Assembly (NCBI RefSeq): GCF_004369205.1
Contig: NZ_QFGA01000002.1
Coordinates: 248,001 to 312,000, forward strand
Source: Pelotomaculum schinkii
GTDB taxonomy: Bacteria > Bacillota > Desulfotomaculia > Desulfotomaculales > Pelotomaculaceae
Reading direction: 5' to 3'
Length of the DNA: 64,000 bases
Of this stretch, positions 34,480 through 42,995 are shown piece after piece. Positions within the stretch are counted from its first letter, which is position 1; each line of letters begins with the position of its first letter. The notes under the pieces are model-generated. The model ran no database searches. It saw only the letters and a list, made by a program, of their open reading frames with translations, and was not told where the DNA came from. The translations under genes were made by a program, and so were the position numbers.

Positions 34480-34625
34480 CCGCCGGGCTGGCGTCAGCGG
34501 TCGAACCCGCTCGCGGTCTCAACGTGGAAGGTGTGGGGGAAGGAGTCGACCAGCGCCACCGACACCAGGCGGTAGCCGCTTGGGCGAGCAGGGCGGCGTC
34601 GCGCCCCAGTGACCAGGCTCAGCTG
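34480..34625 (-). pseudogene. 3' end of a high-GC TrmA-like RNA methyltransferase gene
   Basis: On the minus strand the frame ends SGYRLVSVALVDSFPHTFHV and ETASGFDR-stop. This matches the C-terminus of class I TrmA/RlmD-type RNA uracil methyltransferases (GYxLxSVxxxDxFPxTxHVE). Just upstream the expected RDxALL motif appears in another frame (SLGRDAALLAQ), so the piece is frameshifted as well as truncated. It ends where the G+C falls back to host level near 34680. It is convergent with the M64 gene, as if copied with it from an actinobacterial chromosome. Confidence 0.6.
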
Positions 34626-34723
34626 TCCAGCACGAGGCTCCACTTTTCAATCTTTGCGCTCCACCGGGTACCCTTAGACTAACTGCTTAAACCATTTTAC
34701 ACAATAATTTTAATAAGAACGTG

Positions 34724-34757
34724 AAACCCCAGTTCATTTTGAAGTGGGGTTTTTTTG
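34724..34757 (+). terminator. Terminator after the high-GC segment
   Basis: AAACCCCA (34724-34731) pairs with TGGGGTTT (34745-34752) and is followed by further T. It is in host-like AT-rich sequence just right of the foreign segment. Confidence 0.8.
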
Positions 34758-34839
34758 ATGAAACTGCCCTTTAGTTTAAGAAGCTGCAAAGCATTACCAC
34801 ATTATGTATAAACCAAGTACGACAGCAAAGGGCAAAACG

Positions 34840-34877
34840 AGCAAGACCGCCTACTTTTTATAGTAGACGGTCTTGCT
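34840..34877 (-). terminator. Long hairpin after the acyl-CoA dehydrogenase gene
   Basis: AGCAAGACCGcCTAC (34840-34854) pairs with GTAGaCGGTCTTGCT (34863-34877) with one mismatch. It lies 16 bases past the stop at 34893 and probably ends that minus-strand transcript. Confidence 0.75.
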
Positions 34878-34892
34878 GCCTATAGGATTTGT

Positions 34893-36419
34893 TTAGAACA
34901 TTCTATCCTCAGTTACAAATTCCGGCGCCCACCTGTAGTATTCCTTGGGATAAGCTTTCTTCAGACCTTTGTAGTTGGCCTTGACGAGCTGTACGGCGCC
35001 TTTCCTGGTCCGGTAGGTCATTACAAGCCCCTGTTCCTGCAGGGCGTCGATGACTTTGCCCAATGCTTCATCATCTGCATCGATATATTGCTCGATATCA
35101 CCCAGTGTCATATGCAGTCCCTGGTTGATCCGGTAGTCTTCGCCCAGGACAGCCAGGACATTTTCTTCGCTGAGCGCCAATTTCTTTTCAACAGGCCCTG
35201 CTGCCGGCACCGGCACACCCAGTTTTTCGCTTATGACCCGGCGCGGCATCTGCATATCCTCCGCCATCAGTTTGAGCCCGGACCTGAAAATAACTAACCT
35301 ACAGGCTTCCAGAGTACCCCCCGCAATATAATCTGTCTTGGCAACTTCAAATACATTCTGAACCGGATAGAAACGGTTCACCCCGTCACCACCCATAACC
35401 TGAGTGGCGTCACAGCTTGATGCAAATGTGTTTTCAGCGCCACATGCCTTTACCATGCTTGCTTCGATGGTAATGTCCTTGCCAAGATCCCAAAGGTATG
35501 CGGTGTAGTAAACGGACATACGCGTCGTTTTTAGCCGCATGATGATATCAGCGATTCTGGTCTGGTTACCGGCAATATCAATGGTGGGTCTGCCGAACTG
35601 GACCCTCCTTTGAGAATAAGGTACTGTATATTGCAATAATATTTGCTGCCAGGCAGCGGCCGAGGCGGAAATCAGGGTTCTCTCAAAATTGAGCCCGTGC
35701 ATCAAAACCTTCCAGCCTTCACCCTCCTGGCCGATTCTGTTTTCCACCGGTATGATAACATTATCGAAATCAAGGGAACCATTTTGTACGTTCTCGAAAC
35801 CTAGAATTTCATTGATCCGTTCTGTGGTAAAGCCGGGTACCCCTTTTTCAACCCAGAAAGCTGTGAGATGACGGTGTTTTTTAACATCTTCCGGGTTGTT
35901 GCTTGACCTGGCGTAGACAATATAATGTTGTGCCACGCCGGCTCCGACGATAAAGCGCTTCTTGCCGTTGAGGACATAATGATCCCCTTCCGGTTTCGCT
36001 TCAACTTCTATACCAGCAGCATCGGTACCAGCGGTCACTTCGGTAATACCAACACACCCGATCTCACCTTGGGCAATACGCGGCAGATACTTTTTCTTTT
36101 GATCTTCCGTACCGAAATCTAGAAGCTGCATTACGCCGCCCATCATATTGCCCACGATGATCCTGCCCAATCCCGGGCTAACTTTGTGAACTTCCTCGGC
36201 CACGATGCAGCCGCCTGTGCAGCCCAGACCCATTCCACCATACTCCTTGGGGAAGGCGGCGCCTGTAAAGCCTGTTTTGCCAAACTCTTCATATAAATCA
36301 AAGGGGAATTCCCTCGTCCACCTGGTCTCCATTTCCCGTTTCGCTATCTTTTGCATAAACGCCCTTACATCTTTTGCTAACTGTTTCTGTTCTTCACTCC
36401 ACCAGGGAAAACTCTCCAT
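34893..36419 (-). CDS. Acyl-CoA dehydrogenase with C-terminal winged-helix-like extension
   Basis: A 508-residue flavoprotein. Residues 1-390 are a standard acyl-CoA dehydrogenase with an N-terminal helical part, the FAD-contact segment GCVGITEVTAGTD (121-133), and E371 in GGTLEACR at the catalytic-base position. Residues about 415-490 form an added domain (YRINQGLHMTLGDIEQYI, VIDALQEQGLVMTYRTRKGA) with a winged-helix pattern not seen in ordinary members. It oxidises an acyl-CoA to the enoyl-CoA; the substrate is unknown. It starts at an ATG with GGAGGC upstream and stands alone, with the OFA transporter and CoA-transferase further upstream on the same strand. Confidence 0.92.
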   Translation of the reverse strand: MESFPWWSEEQKQLAKDVRAFMQKIAKREMETRWTREFPFDLYEEFGKTGFTGAAFPKEYGGMGLGCTGGCIVAEEVHKVSPGLGRIIVGNMMGGVMQLLDFGTEDQKKKYLPRIAQGEIGCVGITEVTAGTDAAGIEVEAKPEGDHYVLNGKKRFIVGAGVAQHYIVYARSSNNPEDVKKHRHLTAFWVEKGVPGFTTERINEILGFENVQNGSLDFDNVIIPVENRIGQEGEGWKVLMHGLNFERTLISASAAAWQQILLQYTVPYSQRRVQFGRPTIDIAGNQTRIADIIMRLKTTRMSVYYTAYLWDLGKDITIEASMVKACGAENTFASSCDATQVMGGDGVNRFYPVQNVFEVAKTDYIAGGTLEACRLVIFRSGLKLMAEDMQMPRRVISEKLGVPVPAAGPVEKKLALSEENVLAVLGEDYRINQGLHMTLGDIEQYIDADDEALGKVIDALQEQGLVMTYRTRKGAVQLVKANYKGLKKAYPKEYYRWAPEFVTEDRMF

Positions 36420-36651
36420 TTTTTTGCCTCCTTTTATATTGAATAGTTAATTTGATATTATCCGGGGTAATACCGCTAAATCATTGCATCTTCCTATAGC
36501 TGGTATTCTACCCTCTTTTTTTGCCCTGCGTTACATTGTGGGATATTCCACAAGGGGTTACGCACGCAACTTTACTGCTAGCTTTATCATACTGATTCCT
36601 ATTACACACAATATAAGCAGCCTCAAGTTGAAACAGCCCTGCGATTAAAAC

Positions 36652-37893
36652 CTATGCCTTAGCCTCCAGGGACCTGGCTGCCCGGTCTTTTTTATTCTTG
36701 TTCTGCACAATCAGAGTAAGCACGACACCGATAATACTCATTGAAGCGGCAATCATGAAGGCCATCGTATAATTCCCGTTGCTAGCTTTAATACTGGCAG
36801 CCAGGATAGGGCCAAGATATCCGGCTAAAGCAAAACCGCAGAACATGATGCCGTAATTAACCCCGTTGTTTTTAGGACCGAACATGTCGGCCGTAAGTGC
36901 CGGAAAGATGCCCATAGTGCCGCCGAAGCAAAAGCCAACGAACATAATGGCGGCAATAAAAGTACCAAAAGAGCCAATACTGGACAAAGATAATGTGGCT
37001 GCGCCAGCAATAATATACATGACGATCAGCGCAGGATAGCGGCCGATTCTATCCGACACCGCACCCCAAAAGATCCGGCCGAACGTGTTGGCCATAGCCA
37101 GCAGACTTACTCCTACAGCTGCTGCTGCCGGGGTTACTTTGGTTACTTCCTGGATAATAGGTGAAGCCTGACTGATAATCATCAAACCGGAAAATGCCCC
37201 GGCGGTAAGCATTAAAAATAACACGTAAAACATGGGATCCGAGAGCATTTGGTTCCAGTTTTTATCCACACCGGATACTGTCGATGTAGCGGTAGGCGCC
37301 GGTGGATTCCAGCCTTCCGGCTTGTAATTGGCGGGAGCAGTCTGGATAAAGAATGAGAATACTGCAATTATGATAATGTAGGCAATGCCCAACGTCTTAA
37401 AAGTGTTAAGGATACCCATACTGGCAATCATAGAGTTAGCAAGGGGGGGCACAATGATAGATCCACACCCGTAACCGGCTGTTGCTATTCCGGCTACAAG
37501 ACCCCGTTTATCCGGGAAAAACTTGACCGTATTGGCTACCGTGCAGGAATAAATGATACCCATACCTAAGCCCATGATCACCCCGTATGACATATACAGC
37601 CATGATACCGATGTCGAAAAGCCGGCCAGTAAAACGCCGCCGCCGAACATGAATGCTCCGAAAAATATTACCCACTTGGGTCCAACTTTGTCCTGAATTC
37701 TTCCGCCCGTGATCATCGTTATAGGACCAACACCGTTAGAAATCGTAAATGCCAGAGCCGCTGCGGCAGCAGTACATCCTAACGCAGCGATCACTGGTTT
37801 GGCAAAAACACTCCAGGCGTAACCGGAACCAATACAAAGGTTGATAACCACGCTGGCGATCAAAATAAGCCATCTTTTAGTTTTTAAGTCCAT
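36652..37893 (-). CDS. MFS transporter, oxalate/formate antiporter (OFA) family
   Basis: A 413-residue carrier with twelve membrane helices. The start MDLKTKRWLILIASVVINLC leads into GSGYAWSVFAKP, the conserved OFA beginning, and helix 4 has GLGMGIIYSCTVAN. These exchange mono- or dicarboxylates. The ATG at 37893 has a perfect AAAGGAGG 8 bases ahead and is preferred over one 11 codons upstream. It lies between the CoA-transferase (upstream, 38175) and the acyl-CoA dehydrogenase on one strand, which suggests uptake of the acid that they activate and oxidise. Confidence 0.92.
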   Translation of the reverse strand: MDLKTKRWLILIASVVINLCIGSGYAWSVFAKPVIAALGCTAAAAALAFTISNGVGPITMITGGRIQDKVGPKWVIFFGAFMFGGGVLLAGFSTSVSWLYMSYGVIMGLGMGIIYSCTVANTVKFFPDKRGLVAGIATAGYGCGSIIVPPLANSMIASMGILNTFKTLGIAYIIIIAVFSFFIQTAPANYKPEGWNPPAPTATSTVSGVDKNWNQMLSDPMFYVLFLMLTAGAFSGLMIISQASPIIQEVTKVTPAAAAVGVSLLAMANTFGRIFWGAVSDRIGRYPALIVMYIIAGAATLSLSSIGSFGTFIAAIMFVGFCFGGTMGIFPALTADMFGPKNNGVNYGIMFCGFALAGYLGPILAASIKASNGNYTMAFMIAASMSIIGVVLTLIVQNKNKKDRAARSLEAKA

Positions 37894-38012
37894 GAATAAT
37901 GCCTCCTTTATAAAAATAGCTATCATTTGTTATCCATGGGAAATATTACCTATATTATGGGAACATTTATTTACCCCCACTATAGCGAGAAATTCAATTA
38001 TTCATGGATACA

Positions 38013-38115
38013 CTTGACATGGAAACTGGTACCATCGTTTTAAATGCCTGAGGATGAAGCAGCTTCGCTGCATTCCTTATCATCTGTGGACGATAGAATC
38101 ATTCTCCATGTCAAG
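38013..38115. repeat. 103-base nested inverted repeat (RNA-like or MITE-like)
   Basis: CTTGACATGGA (38013-38023) pairs perfectly with TCCATGTCAAG (38105-38115), and inside GCAGC-TTC-GCTGC forms a second stem (near 38060). There is no U-tract. It lies between the CoA-transferase stop and the transporter start. Confidence 0.6.
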
Positions 38116-38174
38116 AATCCGCTTTGCTTCGATAAGTACTCCGTTTGATTATAAAGAAAACATATCCGGTTAAA

Positions 38175-39791
38175 CTATTTTACTTTTGCGTCCCAAACAG
38201 CCTTTAAGCCGCCGTTGCCCCAAACCGGCTGGAAGATTTCAGCAGGCATCAATCTAGGGCCGCCTGCCGGGATGATCGGAGCGAATTCCATCTGATCCAG
38301 AATATCCTTCTGAAGATCTACGCCCGGCGCGATCTCAATCAACACCATGCCTTCCAAAGTCCTTTCAAATACGCATCTTTCAGTGATATAGAGCAGCTTC
38401 TGACCATTCTTAGCGGCCAAGTTTGCGTCAAAGGTCAACTGTAAGCATTTCTTCACGAACTTCTTCAGTTTGCCTTCTTGTTTAATAACAAGCTTACCGT
38501 CTTCAATAGTTTCCTCTAAACCCTTGGCAGTGAAAGTACCGATGAACAGAGCAGTATTAGCACCTGCAGTTATGTTGGCAAATCCACCTACGCCGAGAGT
38601 TATGCCGTTTAGAAATGAAGTATTGATCGAACCGTCTTCCTGTGCTTCGGATAAACCGAATACACCAAAGTCGAGACCTGTTCCGTCAAACCAATCGAAA
38701 TGCTCGCCCTGGTCTACCGAAGCTTGCACATTCCAATGGCATCCAAAGTCAGGGCCGCCGCCCGGAACGCCGCCAACAGAACCGGATTCGGAAATCATGG
38801 TGATGTCATCCATAACGCCTTCTTCAGCCATTACGCTGCCGCAGAAGGTAGGCAGACCGATACCAAAGTTACACATCCAACCCGCCTGGGCTTCCATGCA
38901 GGCTCTTCTTACCATTACTTTCTTGGGGTCAAGAGGCATCGGTTTTAAGCTATCGCCAATAGGAACTTTTATTCTTCCATTGAGGCCGTACCAATAATTA
39001 ATGTTTTGCTTGCCGTGGGGCCATAAGCCGTGGACCAGGTTTTCGGGATGTTCAATGACTACTACATAGTCAACTAAATTACGTCCAACCTTAACCAGTT
39101 TAGGATCCAAAGACCCTGCCTTGGCAAGACGCTCAACCTGAACAATTACCTTTCCGCCATTAGCTTTCACAGCACGCGCAACAGTTGATAATTCGAGGTT
39201 ATAAACTTCATTTTCAGCCGTAACATTACCGTTTTCGTCAGCTGTAGTAGCTCTAATTAGACCCTTGGTATAAGGTAGTCCTCTGTAGTAGAGATACTCT
39301 TCCCCGTCAAAATCGGGAATGTACTTAATAAATTGTTTATTTTGAGCCGTCAATTCCTCTGTAATCTTCTTTGCGCTGGGATTTAAGCACCCTGCGTCAA
39401 CCCGTTCGTCCATGAAAGTTCCAAGACCAACCTTTGACATGGCACCCGGCATCCCTCTGCCTTGTTCTCTCCACATCTGCAGCATTGTTCCCAAAGGCAT
39501 ATACCATCCGGGTAATTTATCTTCCTCGATTAGCTTTGCCATTTTGGGGGTAGTGCTTTCGTGCGAAGAAATATCCCACTTTAACATGCCTTCATGGGCG
39601 AAGCAGTCCGCCGGTATGCAGCCCGCAGCATGAAGATGAACCATATCACGGGGATGACCTGTCTCCAGGAAACGTTTCTCGATGGCCTGACCGACTTCTT
39701 CCGGCCATACCATTCCGAAAGAGGCTGATAGAATTATGTCCCCATCAGCAAACAGTTCAGCTGCCTCTGCCATCGTAATTACCTTTGCCAT
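38175..39791 (-). CDS. Family I CoA-transferase (propionate/acetate CoA-transferase type)
   Basis: A 538-residue fused alpha-beta enzyme that moves CoA between an acyl-CoA and a free acid. The catalytic Glu is E335 in ISESGSVGG, followed by the GVPGGGPDFG loop, and the N-terminal half has the usual FADGDIILSASFGMV opening. Length and arrangement match propionate CoA-transferases and related enzymes, such as those for aromatic or branched acids. The ATG has GGAGAG ahead. With the OFA carrier and acyl-CoA dehydrogenase it forms a plausible uptake-activation-oxidation route, though each seems separately transcribed. Confidence 0.92.
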   Translation of the reverse strand: MAKVITMAEAAELFADGDIILSASFGMVWPEEVGQAIEKRFLETGHPRDMVHLHAAGCIPADCFAHEGMLKWDISSHESTTPKMAKLIEEDKLPGWYMPLGTMLQMWREQGRGMPGAMSKVGLGTFMDERVDAGCLNPSAKKITEELTAQNKQFIKYIPDFDGEEYLYYRGLPYTKGLIRATTADENGNVTAENEVYNLELSTVARAVKANGGKVIVQVERLAKAGSLDPKLVKVGRNLVDYVVVIEHPENLVHGLWPHGKQNINYWYGLNGRIKVPIGDSLKPMPLDPKKVMVRRACMEAQAGWMCNFGIGLPTFCGSVMAEEGVMDDITMISESGSVGGVPGGGPDFGCHWNVQASVDQGEHFDWFDGTGLDFGVFGLSEAQEDGSINTSFLNGITLGVGGFANITAGANTALFIGTFTAKGLEETIEDGKLVIKQEGKLKKFVKKCLQLTFDANLAAKNGQKLLYITERCVFERTLEGMVLIEIAPGVDLQKDILDQMEFAPIIPAGGPRLMPAEIFQPVWGNGGLKAVWDAKVK

Positions 39792-40322
39792 AACATCGCT
39801 CTCCTTTTTTGTTTATCTTACTGATAACCCCTAAAATATTTGGGGTGTTCTGCGCGAAATTGATAGAAACCCGGCGCTCTTAAATAAAATCATGTTATTG
39901 CCAGTTTTGTTTTATAACAATCAAATGCTGCCAAACGTCAACAAACCACAATGTTAACTTATGCGTATTACTATCGAACATATTGAAATATACAAAACTA
40001 CTATAATCCATACTATTTTGCCAAAAAAAATAAATAATTTTATTCACAAACTAAAATCTAAGAAAATGATTACCCGTTGCTAAATCTCGTCATGTTTTGG
40101 CAAATGATTGTTTTATTAATTTCATAGGCGCAGAAAGGGCTTTCGTTTAAAATACTAAGCAAATATGACTTCTATATTTAATAAGATTTGGAAGTATTAC
40201 CTCCAAGTTGTCTTAATTATAATAACAGCCTGGCCGCGCTTTATGGCGCGGCCAGGCTTGGTAAAAGTTATTTATATAGTTAAAGCTGCATAAAACCCTG
40301 AAGCACTTGATGGACAAAGTAT
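39792..40322. other. AT-rich gap with one strong GC hairpin
   Basis: No gene is seen. At about 40229-40259 AGCCTGGCCGCGC pairs with GCGCGGCCAGGCT, a very stable stem without a U-tract, perhaps a terminator. The region next to 39791 should carry the CoA-transferase promoter; no clear -24/-12 site was found. Confidence 0.5.
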
Positions 40323-40449
40323 GAGAAAATTTATTGCCACATGCCAGGATAGACACTACCCCTTGCCAGGCTAGACACCACCCCACGCCAGGGTAGACAT
40401 TACCCGTGCCGAGAAAATCTCTGCCACATGCTGGGGTAGACTCGATGCG
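40323..40449. repeat. Iteron-like direct repeats
   Basis: Three units of TGCCAGGNTAGACANNACCC start at 40342, 40364 and 40386 (22-base period), with a partial fourth near 40407 and a diverged copy around 40428. A larger repeat, GAGAAAATNTNTGCCACATGC, opens the set at about 40323 and recurs at 40411. They lie just downstream of the 712-residue XRE-containing protein gene. Confidence 0.75.
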
Positions 40450-40478
40450 ATATGGTATTATGCAGACGGCTTAATTTG

Positions 40479-42617
40479 TCATCTGTCCTCCAGCCACTTC
40501 TTAAGTAAATATCTGGTTCTTCCGTCGGTTGATTTTCCTCTCTCCAATCGGGACATTGTACTTTGATCTACACCTATTTCTTCAGCAGCCTGCATCTGGG
40601 AAAGACCACTTTGAAGCCGTGCTTTTTTTACAATCGGACCCATAAATGTCGCAGTTCGCTCCTGACAGGGAGTTGGCTGAGCTTCCCGTCTTTTTATTTT
40701 ATGGTCCCTTATTTTGCCGTAATGGTCCATGATTTCCTGGGGCGGCTCAATAATGACTTTCCAAACAAGCCATTCCTTCCACCAACCCTTTGTACCGACG
40801 ATATCCTCATTAACACACTCATATTGCCATCCTGTAATAATGTGATCCTGTTGAAGGATATCCAACGCCTTTTCCAAGCGCTCTTTCGTTTGGCTCGGGT
40901 TATGTTTACTGACTTCTTTATTTACGGCATTCAGAAGGGTTTCTACGTTGAACGGGGCAAGGTAAGCCCCCCCACCCTGGCGGTTTCTCCACTGCCAGGT
41001 CAGGTAACGAGTCAACCTCTTTTCCCATTGCTGGTTAATGGGATGATATTCTACTGCTTTCTGTGAGATGAGTGCCGTCTGACGTCCTGCTCCAAAAAGA
41101 AATTTGGAGAACACATCCCCAGGTCTTACCCGCCAAACATAGGAATCTTTTCCCTCCATAGTTCCCTGCCCGGACTTACTATCGACAACCCAGGCTTTAC
41201 TTTCACCCTGCCATTTTACTCTCTTCCGCTGCCTGCCTTTTTTCCCTTCTACTTCTTCAGTTACATCCATCTCAGCGACAACGATCCAGGTATTTGCTAA
41301 AATTGCGATATGACGGGCAATTTCTTGGCGCCACACATTCTTGTATCCACCTCTTCTGCCCGCGCCGTTTTTCTGTGGTTTTAAACCCCTAAAAGCTAGA
41401 ATGTCATCTGCAGTCACTGTGGCTATGTCCTCATAGTGAGATGCCTGTTTTAACCATATAGCTGAGACAATATCCACGACGTCGGCAGTAACGTCATCCA
41501 TGGACATAACATTTTGTCTCATTCGCTTCTGCCAGGCAATTATTTCAGTATTTGAAAGGTAAGGCTCTATGTCTACAGGGTCCGGCCTGAGCTGAACAAT
41601 TGCCCTGAGTTTTCTATTGCCGGTAGTCAAGTTAGCAGTGGGCCAGCTTTCTCCTTCAGGAATGGTAAAACCGCTTATGGCCAGGACTTCGCGAAACCGG
41701 TAATACAGCAAACAGTTTCCCACTCCCAGCAAGCTCCCACTAAAAGGCGATTCCATACTTCTATCAATGTGGAATGATATTTTTACATCTTGATTTTTTC
41801 CCTCCAGTGCCTTCAAACCCAATATTATCTCCAATTCTTCCATTGAGGGATTTGTCAAATCTATGCTTTTTACTATTGATCGAGACAGATCTTGTACGTA
41901 CATCCCTACCAGATAACGATACCTTCCGGAAAAAACCAGGGCATCATTATATAAATAATTATTAAGTATTTGTACTCTCTGTTCCTTATTCATAGAATCT
42001 AAGGCTTCCTTGCCAAAATTACTTTCCAGCCATTCTAACGCCATAACGATTAGGTTGGTTAAAAACCAATTCGCAAATTCTCTCCATATATATTTAACTT
42101 CCCGTAATGATTTTTGAAGAAAAGCTTCAACACTAATGAATACTGTATTAAAGTATTCTTCTTTTAGTCCGGTTATATAGTCCCTCTCTTCGTTTGTGGT
42201 TATTTCAATATAAGGCCTTTCTGTAATTGCATTTTTTAATCCTTTTTCTTTTATAGAATTATTGAGATGAAGAAGATATACATTTAACAATTTGGGGGTT
42301 ATAAGCCAAGCGATCTGTTTTGAAAGAGGATCGTTGTTATAAAAAAGGGTAACCCATTCATTTATGAGTTTTGAAGTTATAATCTTTTTTGCCTCTAAGA
42401 CTCTTTGGTATGTTTTCAGGGCATCTTCTTGATTAGTTTTGCCCTCTTTGTGGATATAATCAAATTCAAAATTTATATTGACTGGTAGTTTTGGTATATA
42501 GAGTAAGACTTTTTCTTTCCCAATATCTACTGTATTAGGGGTAAAGAAGTTCTTGCTAATTAATGACTCAACAGGTATATACTTACACACATCTTTGTGC
42601 TTAATATTGGTAATCAT
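40479..42617 (-). CDS. Unknown 712-residue protein with C-terminal XRE helix-turn-helix
   Basis: The family is not recognised. The C-terminal 55 residues are a Cro/C1 domain (SGLSQMQAAEEIGVDQSTMS). The preceding 650 residues are soluble and include FHIDRSMESPFSGSLLGVGN, a basic region NGAGRRGGYKNVWRQEIARH and a tryptophan-rich part (WQWRNRQGGGAYLAPFNV). The start has AAGGTGG 4 bases before the ATG. Next to its 3' end are 22-base repeats, so a plasmid-type replication initiator or large repressor of a lost element is my leading guess. Neighbouring genes give no further help. Confidence 0.6.
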   Translation of the reverse strand: MITNIKHKDVCKYIPVESLISKNFFTPNTVDIGKEKVLLYIPKLPVNINFEFDYIHKEGKTNQEDALKTYQRVLEAKKIITSKLINEWVTLFYNNDPLSKQIAWLITPKLLNVYLLHLNNSIKEKGLKNAITERPYIEITTNEERDYITGLKEEYFNTVFISVEAFLQKSLREVKYIWREFANWFLTNLIVMALEWLESNFGKEALDSMNKEQRVQILNNYLYNDALVFSGRYRYLVGMYVQDLSRSIVKSIDLTNPSMEELEIILGLKALEGKNQDVKISFHIDRSMESPFSGSLLGVGNCLLYYRFREVLAISGFTIPEGESWPTANLTTGNRKLRAIVQLRPDPVDIEPYLSNTEIIAWQKRMRQNVMSMDDVTADVVDIVSAIWLKQASHYEDIATVTADDILAFRGLKPQKNGAGRRGGYKNVWRQEIARHIAILANTWIVVAEMDVTEEVEGKKGRQRKRVKWQGESKAWVVDSKSGQGTMEGKDSYVWRVRPGDVFSKFLFGAGRQTALISQKAVEYHPINQQWEKRLTRYLTWQWRNRQGGGAYLAPFNVETLLNAVNKEVSKHNPSQTKERLEKALDILQQDHIITGWQYECVNEDIVGTKGWWKEWLVWKVIIEPPQEIMDHYGKIRDHKIKRREAQPTPCQERTATFMGPIVKKARLQSGLSQMQAAEEIGVDQSTMSRLERGKSTDGRTRYLLKKWLEDR

Positions 42618-42995
42618 GTTCCACCTTGCCTTTCAAACAATCGATCTTACCAGGGTTCATTTGCTTCCCCAAAAGAGTGTTTAAACCCTATCCCTTTTCA
42701 TCATATTTATCGAGACAGAAGCAATATGCCAATTTATGGATTAAGCTATTGTTATACTTTAACAATTATAATGCCTCTCAGGACCAAGTTATTGTGGTAC
42801 AATAACAATTATAATACTTCTACAGAATTAGTAAACCGACATTTATTTACTATTATTGCCAGAATAAAAAAGATGGTTGATCCTCTAAATTCTAATTAGA
42901 AAATAAACCATCCATATAGATTCCATATCCCATTCGGTTACGATACGAAATTAAGCTTCTTAATTTATAAAGACATTTCTAAATTGAGTGCAATC
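42618..42995. promoter_or_regulatory. Promoter region of the 712-residue protein gene with inverted and direct repeats
   Basis: There is no gene. TTATTGT-GGT-ACAATAA (about 42789-42805) is a perfect inverted repeat, and TAACAATTATAATRC occurs twice (about 42760 and 42804). These are likely operator or promoter elements for the upstream-facing gene. Confidence 0.4.

Noticed and set aside
36562-36580. Sigma-54 promoter ahead of the acyl-CoA dehydrogenase gene
   Set aside because: TAGCAG-N5-TTGC has correct spacing but the invariant GG is AG. It is too weak to list as a feature.
40323-40449. CRISPR array
   Set aside because: The repeats abut one another with a 22-base period and no unique spacers of 30-40 bases, and no cas gene is present. 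They read as iterons.
42597-42899. Plus-strand 100-codon frame beside the 712-residue protein gene
   Set aside because: It overlaps the start of that gene and the promoter repeats, with unlikely composition and no ribosome site.
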